From assembly GCA_016935555.1 (NCBI GenBank), contig JAFGQR010000154.1, forward strand, positions 1-41,374: a DNA stretch of 41,374 nt, given 5' to 3'. The notes under the pieces were generated by a model, which searched no databases, had not been told where the DNA came from, and saw only the letters and a list, made by a program, of their open reading frames with translations. This stretch comes from Verrucomicrobiota bacterium (GTDB lineage Bacteria; Verrucomicrobiota; Verrucomicrobiia; Limisphaerales; JAFGQR01). A program made the position numbers and the translations under genes. Below are positions 32,711 through 39,075 of the stretch, piece after piece (position 1 is the stretch's first letter; every line of letters begins with the position of its first letter).

Positions 32711-33979
32711 TCAGCGGACAATGGTTTGGTCGCGCGCCGGGCCCACGGACACCATCGACAGCCTGGCGCCGGTGAGATCCGCGATCGCGTTGAGGTAGGC
32801 GCGGGCGCGGCCGGGCAGGTCGCGCCAGCGGCGGGCCTTGTCGAGGGGTCTGCGCCAGCCCGGGAAATCCACGTAGACCGGCTCGCATTGGCTGAGCAGG
32901 TCGACGTCGCCGGGCACGTAGTCGAACTGCTGGTTGGCGACACGGTAGGCGACGCAGACGCGGATCATCTCGAGGGTGTCGAGGCCGTCGACGTTGGTCA
33001 CCGCCAGGTCGTCGATCCCATTGACCATGGCCGCGTGCCGCGACGCCACCGCGTCAAACCACCCGCAGCGCCGCGGCCGGCCCGTGGTGGCGCCAAACTC
33101 GCGTCCCATGCCGTGGAGCAGGTCGGCGATCTCGGCGTTCTCGGTGGGCAGGGGGCCCTCGCCGACGCGGGTGGTGTAGGCCTTGACCACTCCGACCACG
33201 CGGTCGATGCGATGGGGCGGAACGCCCGATCCGGTGCAGGCGCCGCCGGCGGTGGTGTTCGAGGAGGTCACGTAGGGGTAAGTGCCATGGTCGATGTCCA
33301 GGAACGTCCCCTGGGCGCCTTCAAACAACAGGCTCGCGCCGCGCATCATCGCCTGGTGCAGCAGCACCACCGTGTTCGTCACGTGCGGCCTCAACGCGTC
33401 GCCGGCCTTCCGATACGCGTCGTGCACCGCCGCAAACGAAAGCGGCCGCGCTCCAAACGCCTTGAGCACCCCGTTGTTTTCCTTCAGGCGAATCCGCAGC
33501 TTGCGCGCGAACGCGTCCGGGCGCACCAAGTCCAGCATGCGCAGGCCCGTGCGGGCCGCCTTGTCGCCATACGCGGGGCCGATCCCCCGCTTGGTGGTGC
33601 CAAGACGGTGCTTGCCTTTCAGAATCTCGCGCTGTTCATCGAGCTCGCGGTGATACGGCAACACCACATGCGCCGTCTCGCTGATGAACAGGTTGCCGTC
33701 CACCTTCACCTTGAGCCGCCGCAACGCCCTTAATTCCTCGACCAGCCCCAGCGGATCCACCACCACGCCGTTGCCAATCACACACGTCTTCCCAGGCCGC
33801 AGAATCCCCGACGGCACCAGATGCAGCACGAACTTCCGCTTCCCCACAAACACGGTGTGCCCGGCGTTGTTGCCGCCCTGCGTCCGCACCACGATGTCCG
33901 TCTGCTCCGTCAGCACATCGATGATCTTGCCTTTGCCTTCGTCGCCCCACTGGGCGCCCACAAGTATGATGTTCGCCAT
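32711..33979 (-). CDS. purA: Adenylosuccinate synthetase
   Basis: 422 residues, standard length. It joins IMP and aspartate using GTP, the first step of AMP synthesis. The N-terminal MANIILVGAQWGDEGKGKII holds the GDEGKGK P-loop, followed by TQGGNNAGHTVFVGKRKFVL with the catalytic GNNAGH. LLFEGAQGTFLDIDHGTYPY and TTGRPRRCGWFD are further family signatures. The ATG at 33979 gives the canonical N-terminus. purA leads the uppS-cdsA-dxr operon. A terminator-like hairpin sits only 26 bp upstream of its start codon on the same strand, so attenuation of the operon is possible (inference). Confidence 0.97.
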   Translation of the reverse strand: MANIILVGAQWGDEGKGKIIDVLTEQTDIVVRTQGGNNAGHTVFVGKRKFVLHLVPSGILRPGKTCVIGNGVVVDPLGLVEELRALRRLKVKVDGNLFISETAHVVLPYHRELDEQREILKGKHRLGTTKRGIGPAYGDKAARTGLRMLDLVRPDAFARKLRIRLKENNGVLKAFGARPLSFAAVHDAYRKAGDALRPHVTNTVVLLHQAMMRGASLLFEGAQGTFLDIDHGTYPYVTSSNTTAGGACTGSGVPPHRIDRVVGVVKAYTTRVGEGPLPTENAEIADLLHGMGREFGATTGRPRRCGWFDAVASRHAAMVNGIDDLAVTNVDGLDTLEMIRVCVAYRVANQQFDYVPGDVDLLSQCEPVYVDFPGWRRPLDKARRWRDLPGRARAYLNAIADLTGARLSMVSVGPARDQTIVR

Positions 33980-34004
33980 AGAATCGCACGTCCCGCACCA
34001 ACAC

Positions 34005-34030
34005 GAAAAATCCCCGAGCCACGCCCGGGG
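34005..34030 (-). terminator. Intrinsic-terminator-like hairpin in the purA leader
   Basis: On the minus strand an 8-bp GC stem (GCCCGGGG/CCCCGAGC in plus-strand order, one G-U pair) with a 3-nt loop is followed directly by ATTTTT. It points towards purA, ending about 26 nt before its ATG. It would stop transcripts entering from the degenerate island, or act as an attenuator for the purA operon. No promoter was identified between it and the ATG. Confidence 0.6.
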
Positions 34031-34177
34031 CACATCCGCAGCCTTCGCGCCCCGAACCTAAAAAGCCGCGTTCCGACTGTCAACGCCGGATCTTGAACGG
34101 CAGCGCCTCCGAATGCCCCCCTTTCGCTCGCCGTGAGCGGCGGCGGGTCACCAGGATGCGGCCAGCCGGTCAGCTGA

Positions 34178-34483
34178 GAGGGGAAGCAGGGGTGCCGTGC
34201 AGCGTGTGCCCACCAACGCAAAGACAAGGAGACTACGGATCAAAGCGGATATGCCACGATCACAATCGCTACGAATTATTCGCAGTGGACACTGTTTGGA
34301 ACCACGCATGGGATTCTTCCGCAGATCGGCGTGACTGCTGACGGATACGAGACACGGGCGGTGGGGATTCCCAACGCAGCAGCGCATCCCACAGCTCCTC
34401 TCGTTATCAAGCTGCAAAAGCAGGATGGAGTGCCTTACGGAATATTGGACAGTTATTTCCCCGCCGAGCACCAGAAAGAATGA
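34178..34483 (+). pseudogene. Start-less C-terminal gene remnant next to the first attC site
   Basis: This frame is open for 101 codons, but has no ATG, GTG or TTG after the preceding in-frame stop at 34175-34177. Its last 60 or so codons read as credible protein: GYATITIATNYSQWTLFGTT, then ILPQIGVTADGYETRAVGIP, ending YGILDSYFPAEHQKE. The GC content is lower than in neighbouring housekeeping genes. The stop codon falls 4 bp before the candidate attC site, the normal position of a cassette gene relative to attC. I read it as a cassette gene that has lost its 5' part. Family unknown. Confidence 0.5.
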
Positions 34484-34487
34484 AAAT

Positions 34488-34613
34488 GTCGAACAAGCGG
34501 ATGCACACGAACCGCCGCCCCGCGTTGCAGTTTCGACTCGCCGGGTTCTTGGGACGTTCAATTCGGAGCCAGCGCCCGCCTCCAGCGGCGGTCGGTGATC
34601 CTTGGCGTTGGCC
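34488..34613 (+). other. Integron attC-like recombination site 1
   Basis: 126 bp bounded by GTCGAAC (34488-34494, imperfect R'' box) and CGTTGGCC (R' box region, 34606-34613). The inner arms GGATGCACACGAACCGCCGC and GCGGCGGTCGGTGATCC pair as reverse complements with unpaired bases, as in attC folding. The left end shares CAAG, TGCA and CGAAC spacing with site 2. Both outer boxes are degenerate, so the call rests partly on site 2. The gene remnant lies upstream in the orientation expected of a cassette. Confidence 0.55.
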
Positions 34614-34776
34614 TGCAGCGCGCGGCGCGGGGAGGGGTATGAACCGCAAAGAACACAAAGAACACAAAGAAACGCCGGAAGACGCAGGCGCGATGAGAGT
34701 TGGGCGCTCGGGGCCCTCAGGGGCGGGTCGGTTCTATGCGTTCTATGCGTTCTTTGTGGTTGGTTCCATCTCGGTC
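34614..34776 (+). repeat. attC-adjacent dispersed repeat, copy A
   Basis: 163 bp starting at TGCAG right after the attC R' box. It is nearly identical to copy B. Left arm (34639-34671), rich in GAACACAAA units, and right arm (34732-34769), with TTCTATGCG/TTCTTTGTGG units, form a long imperfect inverted repeat around a core of about 60 bp. The core includes CGATGAGAGTTGGGCGCTCG. All frames are open through it, which creates false reading frames (Lys/Glu/His-rich or Cys/Val/Leu-rich). I do not consider it coding. Confidence 0.85.
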
Positions 34777-34822
34777 ACGGGCGAACCACCCACCCGCCAG
34801 GAAGGCAGAAAGATCGTGGGCA

Positions 34823-34984
34823 AAAAAATAAGGACGGCTTCCAATGCTCAGGCAGCAGTTGGTCAATTGGGGTGATCTTCAGGGAGGGGAGGCGCTGGAG
34901 AACGTCGGTCAGGTATTCCTGGGGGTTGATGCCACGGCGCCGGCAACGGATGTGCGACAGCCTGATGTGGGCAGCCTTGGGACT
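34823..34984 (-). pseudogene. Remnant of an IS66-family transposase C-terminus
   Basis: About 54 codons read on the minus strand resemble the end of IS66 transposases: HIRLSHIRCRRRGINPQEYL, then TDVLQRLPSLKITPIDQLLP and EHWKP. In intact IS66 proteins this segment follows the DDE domain ('xGINPxEYLxDVLxRLP' then 'LLPxxWK'). Nothing of the catalytic domain remains; the sequence beyond 34984 is unrelated. It lies between repeat copy A and hicB and is antisense to both. Evidence of an old insertion followed by deletion. Confidence 0.7.
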
Positions 34985-35011
34985 TGCCGCATTCTTCCGA
35001 TCTGCTACTTT
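34984..35011 (+). promoter_or_regulatory. hicBA promoter, leaderless geometry
   Basis: TTGCCG (34984-34989), 16-bp spacer, TACTTT (35006-35011), then six bases to the ATG at 35018. This is the same geometry as the serS promoter. The predicted +1 is the A of the hicB start codon. If real, this pair carries its own promoter rather than depending on an integron Pc. Confidence 0.45.
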
Positions 35012-35017
35012 TCCGGC

Positions 35018-35221
35018 ATGAATCTGAAAGCGATCATTCACAAGGCCGCGGAGGGCGGGTATTGGGCCGAGGTCCCTGCCCTGCCGGGATGCATGACGCA
35101 AGGCGAGACAGTCGAAGAGGTCACACGTAACCTTCGGGAGGCGGTGGACGGATGGCTATCGGTGGAAACGCCTGGGGGTGAGTTGGCGAGCAGCGACCGC
35201 GTGATCGAGCTTGCCGTGTGA
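35018..35221 (+). CDS. hicB: HicB-family antitoxin
   Basis: 67 residues. The fold start MNLKAIIHKAAEGGYWAEVP and the motif ALPGCMTQGETVEEVTRNLR are diagnostic of short HicB antitoxins (partial RNase-H-like fold). These bind and neutralise the HicA mRNA interferase. No C-terminal DNA-binding domain is present, as usual for the short form. The stop TGA overlaps the GTG start of hicA (GTGA), so the two would be coupled. It is apparently intact although the toxin frame downstream is broken. Located inside the attC-bounded segment. Confidence 0.85.
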   Translation: MNLKAIIHKAAEGGYWAEVPALPGCMTQGETVEEVTRNLREAVDGWLSVETPGGELASSDRVIELAV

Positions 35222-35409
35222 AACAGGTTTCAGGCAAAGATCTGGCCCGGCCTGTGGAACGTAAGGGCTGGACGTTGGCAAGGGTTCACGGGGAAACGGG
35301 GTCGGACCTGAGCAAATGTCTGGTTCGCAGCATGATGGGAAAATCGTTAACGTTAAAGATGTGGTCTAAACTCATTTTTAGCCCGCATTTATTCGATTTA
35401 AGAAATTAA
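35218..35409 (+). pseudogene. hicA: HicA-family toxin, truncated by an inverted-repeat element
   Basis: The GTG start overlaps hicB. The first 25 residues (MKQVSGKDLARPVERKGWTL then ARVHG) match HicA. In intact HicA this is followed at once by the catalytic-histidine motif (G-S-H-H-I-Y). Here the frame instead runs into unrelated sequence from about 35298 and stops at 35407-35409. The breakpoint coincides with the left inverted repeat of a 307-bp element. The expected product lacks the catalytic His and should be inactive. HicA is a small dsRBD-like RNase that cleaves mRNA (family knowledge). Confidence 0.75.
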
Positions 35410-35604
35410 GCTTTTTTATCGTGTGCAGGCCGAAGAACGGGGTGCGCCTGGTGCACACCCGGTTCGACATAATTATGCCCATGCCCGAGCGGTTGATCGT
35501 TAGAACGAGAAACTGGGGCGTGAAAACAGTTCGCAAGGCGGTTCGTTAACGATAAGAAAATGCGGATGACGTTCTACCAGTGGGACTTGCTATGGTCCGA
35601 CCCC
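35298..35604. mobile_element. MITE-like element with 18-bp terminal inverted repeats
   Basis: GGGGTCGGACC at 35298-35308 and its exact reverse complement at 35594-35604. The similarity extends to 18 bp (GGGGTCGGACC-NN-AGCAA) at both ends. A second inverted pair, ATCGTTAACG (35343-35352) and CGTTAACGAT (35544-35553), sits almost symmetrically inside. It is more AT-rich than its surroundings and has no transposase. It interrupts hicA. No target-site duplication is obvious. Confidence 0.65.
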
Positions 35605-35711
35605 CGCGCTGGCTCACATTGGCGGACGGCAGTGAGTTCCCGGATGATTGCATCACGGTCTGCATCGTGGCTGACGAATAGCGACTTCGACCGAAAGGAA
35701 GAAATGGAGAG

Positions 35712-35813
35712 GCCCAACAAGAGCGGTGCAGCGAACGGGAGCCAGCCGATTCGCTCAGAGACAAATCGAACGTCATCGGCGGCTGGCTCCCGTCGCTGAC
35801 CTTTACGTTGGGC
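35712..35813 (+). other. Integron attC-like recombination site 2
   Basis: 102 bp with exact R'' GCCCAAC (35712-35718) and R' GTTGGGC (35807-35813), which are perfect reverse complements and fit RYYYAAC...GTTRRRY. The inner arms GCAGCGAACGGGAGCCAGCC and GGCTGGCTCCCGTCGCTGAC pair nearly perfectly with extra-helical bases, around a variable loop of about 30 bp. This is the classical attC fold. The orientation places hicBA as the cassette gene upstream of the site. Confidence 0.75.
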
Positions 35814-35977
35814 TGCAGTGCGCGGAGCGGGGAGGGCCATGAACCGCAATGAACGCAAAGAACACAAAGAAAGCGCCGGAAGATGTGGGCGCGATGAGAG
35901 TTGGGCGCTCGGGGCCCTCAGGGGCGGGTCGGTTCTATGCGTTCTATGCGTTCTATGTGGTTGGTTCCATCTCGGTC
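35814..35977 (+). repeat. attC-adjacent dispersed repeat, copy B
   Basis: 164 bp beginning TGCAG at the base after the R' box of attC site 2, nearly identical to copy A. The most conserved part runs from GGCGCGATGAGAGTTGGGCG to GGTTGGTTCCATCTCGGTC. It differs from copy A mainly at both flanks of the core and in the number of GAACACAAA units. Noncoding in my view. Confidence 0.85.
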
Positions 35978-35980
35978 TGG

Positions 35981-35994
35981 CCTTGGCGTTGGAT
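35981..35994 (+). other. Possible right half of a third attC site
   Basis: CCTTGGCGTTGGAT repeats the 12-base right end of attC site 1 (CCTTGGCGTTGG), and GTTGGAT fits the R' consensus GTTRRRY. It lies 3 bp after repeat copy B. No matching left half is visible, so it may be a remnant cut by the repeat. Confidence 0.3.
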
Positions 35995-36030
35995 ACGTGT
36001 AGACGTCCCATGCAGCATCCCCGCAAATAG

Positions 36031-36411
36031 TTGATCGGCCCGTGGAAGTCCGACAAGCGCAGGACTTTTGAAACGTGCGGTAGATATTATCGGCTTACGG
36101 GAGTCAACAGACGAAAGTGTGGCAATGTTTTGGGCAGACTCGTTCTTCGATATACCCGTAGTCGACTGCATTTTTCACTCAGCGAAACGAAATGGAGTGC
36201 AAAGTGCGACGTAGTCGCGGAGGATTCCGACAGTATTGTCCTGCGCATACATTCCGATAATCTTTGGAGGCGGGCCGATCCGATTATGGCAGGTCTCGTC
36301 AAACAAATGGCCGAGCCTCGGCTTCAGCACATGTGTGCGCGCCGCCCCAGAATTGCGGCTCTGCAGCCGGCCCGGGCCGCGCGATTTGACTCGCCGCGCG
36401 CGCGGCGATAG
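36031..36411 (+). CDS. Small low-GC protein of unknown function, possibly decayed cassette gene
   Basis: TTG-initiated frame of 126 residues; a stop codon directly precedes the TTG. Residues 1-75 look like real protein: MIGPWKSDKRRTFETCG, RYTRSRLHFSLSETKW and CDVVAEDSDSIVLRIHSD, suggesting an all-beta, lipocalin-like small domain ('WKSDKRRT' start, 'RYTR' and 'VVAEDxDSIV' strands). The last 30 or so residues (ARRPRIAALQPARAARFDSP) are GC-rich and look like read-through into the nadA promoter region, so the true C-terminus may be lost. The base composition of the first two thirds is clearly lower in GC than nadA or purA. Downstream of the attC sites, so perhaps a former cassette. Confidence 0.4.
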   Translation: MIGPWKSDKRRTFETCGRYYRLTGVNRRKCGNVLGRLVLRYTRSRLHFSLSETKWSAKCDVVAEDSDSIVLRIHSDNLWRRADPIMAGLVKQMAEPRLQHMCARRPRIAALQPARAARFDSPRARR

Positions 36412-36414
36412 CTT
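36386..36414 (+). promoter_or_regulatory. nadA promoter
   Basis: TTGACT (36386-36391), 17-bp spacer and TAGCTT (36409-36414). The predicted +1 is 36421, the G of an in-frame GTG. The -35 matches at 5 of 6 positions. Confidence 0.45.
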
Positions 36415-36420
36415 GCGCGC

Positions 36421-37467
36421 GTGAATCATGGCCCATCCCATGCGGCCGCGCATGATGCCGTGCCCGAACGCACCATGAGCCCGCCCCTGACCCCGGCGCG
36501 GCGCGACGCCCTGTCGCGTGAAATCCTCAGGCTGAAGGCCGACCTGAACGCCGTCATCCTCGCCCACAATTACCAGGTGCCGGAAATCCAGGACCTTGCG
36601 GATGTGGTGGGGGATTCGCTGGGGCTTTCCCAGCAGGCGGCCGGGACGTCGGCGGATGTGATTGTGTTTTGCGGGGTGCATTTCATGGCCGAGACGGCCA
36701 AGATCCTGAATCCGGAGAAGGTGGTGGTGTTGCCGGACAAGGCTGCAGGCTGTTCGCTGGAGGAAAGCTGCCCCGCGGACGAGTTGCGGGCGTTTCAGGC
36801 CGCGCATCCGGGCATCTACACGATCTCGTACATCAATTGCAGTGCCGAGGTCAAGGCGTTGAGCGACGTGATCTGCACCAGCGGCAATGCCGTCAGGATC
36901 GTGCAGGCGGCGCCGGTAGACCGGGAGCTGTTGTTCGTTCCGGACGAGAACCTCGGGGCATGGGTGCGCGAACAGACCGGCCGCCCGATGACCCTCTGGC
37001 CGGGCAACTGTTACGTCCATGTGGAGTTCACCCAGGGCGCCCTCGCGCGGCTGCGCCACCGGTTTCCGGACGCACCGGTCGTGGCGCATCCCGAGTGCAC
37101 CCAGCCGGTTCGCGTGCTGGCCGACGAGGTCTGCTCGACGGAGAAGATGGTCACGTATTGTCGCCAGTCCCCGGCGCAGCGGTTCATCATTGCGACCGAA
37201 ATCGGCATGCTGCATCGCCTCCAGAAGGAGTGTCCGGGCAAGACGTTCATGCCCGCGGTCACGGACAGCCTTCCGGCGCCCACGGACCGTTGTCGTTGCA
37301 GCGAGTGTAAATTCATGAAGCTGAACACGCTCGAGAAACTGCGCGATTGCATGGCCCGCCTTGCACCCCAGATCCACCTCGACGACCCCATCCTCAAACG
37401 CGCCCGCCTGCCCATCGACCGGATGCTCGAAATCTCCGCGCCCGCCCGCGCGCCGGTCAGCCGGTAG
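36421..37467 (+). CDS. nadA: Quinolinate synthase A
   Basis: 348 residues from the GTG at 36421, or 330 from the ATG at 36475 (MSPPLTPARRDALSREI). It condenses iminoaspartate with DHAP to quinolinate in NAD synthesis, using a [4Fe-4S] cluster. The motifs are AVILAHNYQVPEIQDLADVV, FCGVHFMAETAKIL, GCSLEESCPAD and HPECTQPVRVLAD; the C-terminal CRCSECKFMKLNTLEK completes the conserved cysteines. The first 18 residues of the longer form have no family counterpart. However, the promoter predicts transcription starting at the GTG, so the start is unsettled. nadB and nadC are not in the window. A terminator-like hairpin follows. Confidence 0.95.
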   Translation: MNHGPSHAAAHDAVPERTMSPPLTPARRDALSREILRLKADLNAVILAHNYQVPEIQDLADVVGDSLGLSQQAAGTSADVIVFCGVHFMAETAKILNPEKVVVLPDKAAGCSLEESCPADELRAFQAAHPGIYTISYINCSAEVKALSDVICTSGNAVRIVQAAPVDRELLFVPDENLGAWVREQTGRPMTLWPGNCYVHVEFTQGALARLRHRFPDAPVVAHPECTQPVRVLADEVCSTEKMVTYCRQSPAQRFIIATEIGMLHRLQKECPGKTFMPAVTDSLPAPTDRCRCSECKFMKLNTLEKLRDCMARLAPQIHLDDPILKRARLPIDRMLEISAPARAPVSR

Positions 37468-37513
37468 CCGCCGGGGTGCGGCAGTTCAGGGCACGGGCTC
37501 ACCAATGTGACGG

Positions 37514-37554
37514 CGCGCCGCCCTGCCGGACGCCGGAGGCGCGGCCGTGTTTTT
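37514..37554 (+). terminator. Probable intrinsic terminator after nadA
   Basis: Arms CGCGCC (37514-37519) and GGCGCG (37538-37543) enclose an inner CCGG-ACG-CCGG hairpin, followed by GCCGTG and TTTTT (37550-37554). It lies 47 bp after the nadA stop. The T-tract is six bases from the stem, so efficiency may be modest. Confidence 0.5.
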
Positions 37555-37571
37555 CCGGTGCGGGGCGATTC

Positions 37572-37600
37572 TTGACAGGCGGGCGGTGTTCGCGGAGATT
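37572..37600 (+). promoter_or_regulatory. glyS promoter, near-leaderless
   Basis: Perfect TTGACA (37572-37577), 17-bp spacer and GAGATT (37595-37600). The predicted +1 is 37607, three bases before the ATG at 37610. No Shine-Dalgarno motif. Confidence 0.5.
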
Positions 37601-37609
37601 CGCGCCTTT

Positions 37610-39061
37610 ATGGCTGAGACCAACAGCAACGAACTGCTCATGGAGAAGATAGTCTCGCTGTGTAAGCGGCGGGGCTTCATTTTCCAGTCGTCGGAGATTT
37701 ACGGGGGCATCAACGGGTTTTGGGACTATGGTCCGCTGGGGGCGGAGTTGAAGCGGAACATCAAGGAGTGCTGGTGGCGGAGCATGACGCAGGAGCGTGA
37801 CGACATGGCGGGGCTGGACGCCACGATCATCATGCATCCGGACATTTGGCGGGCTTCCGGCCATGTGGAGACGTTCACGGATCCGCTGGTCGACTGCAAG
37901 ACGTGCAAAGGCCGGTTCCGCGCCGATCAGCTGGCCGAGACCCCGTGTCCCAAGGACTCGCGCAAGACGGTTGCGGAATGCGACGGCGAAAAAACCGAGG
38001 CGCGCAGGTTCAATCTGATGTTCAAGACCTTTGTGGGGCCGGTGGAAAGCGAGGAGAACGTCGCCTACCTGCGGCCGGAGACGGCCCAGGCGATGTTTGC
38101 GCAATTCAAGACGGTGCTGGAGGTGTCGCGGCGGAAGGTGCCTTTTGGCATTTGCCAGATCGGCAAGGCTTTTCGCAACGAGATCAACCCGCGCAACTTC
38201 ACGTTCCGGTCGCGCGAGTTCGAGCAGATGGAAGTGGAGTTCTTCATCCGGCCGGACGAGGTGGTGCGGCAGCTGGCCGGGTCCGTGGCGTGCGTGGCCG
38301 ACCGCCCGGACCTGGGCGGGGCGCGGCACACGTGGGGATGGGAAGTCTGGCACAAGTATTGGGTTGAGGAACGGCTCCGGTGGTATGCGGCGATCGGGTT
38401 GCCGCGCGAGTCGCTGGTGGAGTATTGGCAGAAGCCTGAAGAACTGGCGCACTACGCCAAGGCGACGGTCGACATTCTGTACACGTTCCCGTTTGGAACG
38501 CAGGAGCTGGAGGGCGTGGCGGCGCGTGGGGACTTTGATTTGGCGCAGCACCAGAAATTCAGCGGCAAGTCCATGGAATATTTCGACGACGAAGCCAAGG
38601 CGAAGTATGTGCCGCATGTGATCGAGCCGTCGGCGGGTGTCGATCGTCTGGCGCTGGCGCTGATTTGCCAGGCCTACACCGAGGACGAGGCTCCCAACGA
38701 CAAGGGGCAGATGGAGAAGCGCGTGGTGATGCGGTTCCATCCCCGCATTGCGCCGATCAAGGTGGCGGTCCTGCCGCTGTTGAGGAACCGGCCCGAGCTG
38801 GTGGCCAAGGCCCTGGAGGTGCGGGACCTGTTGCGCTCCCACATGGCGGTGTTCTACGACGACGCCGGCGCCATCGGCCGCCGCTATCGCCGCCAGGACG
38901 AGGCCGGCACGCCCTTTGGCGTCACGGTCGATTTCGAGACCCTGGGCGAGCAGGGGCCGGCGCTGAAGGACACCGTGACCCTGCGCGACCGGGACACGAT
39001 GCACCAGGAGCGGGTGAGGATCGGCGAGCTTGCGCCGCGGCTGGCGGCGGCCATCCGGTAA
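37610..39061 (+). CDS. glyS: Glycyl-tRNA synthetase (class IIa, homodimeric type)
   Basis: 483 residues. It attaches glycine to tRNA-Gly. This is the single-chain alpha2 type, not the bacterial alpha2beta2 GlyQ/GlyS type. Motif 1 and N-terminal features are [20 protein letters not shown] and [13 protein letters not shown]. Motif 2 is [20 protein letters not shown] plus [12 protein letters not shown], and motif 3 is [15 protein letters not shown]. The anticodon-binding domain ([30 protein letters not shown]) closes the protein. A Cys pair (DCKTCKGRF) marks a small insertion. The frame is open to 37547, but [20 protein letters not shown] is the proper N-terminus and the promoter supports it. 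Confidence 0.96.
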   Translation: MAETNSNELLMEKIVSLCKRRGFIFQSSEIYGGINGFWDYGPLGAELKRNIKECWWRSMTQERDDMAGLDATIIMHPDIWRASGHVETFTDPLVDCKTCKGRFRADQLAETPCPKDSRKTVAECDGEKTEARRFNLMFKTFVGPVESEENVAYLRPETAQAMFAQFKTVLEVSRRKVPFGICQIGKAFRNEINPRNFTFRSREFEQMEVEFFIRPDEVVRQLAGSVACVADRPDLGGARHTWGWEVWHKYWVEERLRWYAAIGLPRESLVEYWQKPEELAHYAKATVDILYTFPFGTQELEGVAARGDFDLAQHQKFSGKSMEYFDDEAKAKYVPHVIEPSAGVDRLALALICQAYTEDEAPNDKGQMEKRVVMRFHPRIAPIKVAVLPLLRNRPELVAKALEVRDLLRSHMAVFYDDAGAIGRRYRRQDEAGTPFGVTVDFETLGEQGPALKDTVTLRDRDTMHQERVRIGELAPRLAAAIR

Positions 39062-39075
39062 CGCGTTGTCGTCCC

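Noticed and set aside
34093-34341. 82-codon ATG frame overlapping the start-less remnant
   Set aside because: Its composition looks random, while the other frame (ending 34483) has protein-like content and the right position relative to attC.
34639-34875. Open frames through the two attC-adjacent repeats (Lys/Glu/His-rich N-terminus, or Cys/Val/Leu-rich)
   Set aside because: Several frames are open at once in both copies, and the apparent protein is just translation of the inverted GAACACAAA arms.
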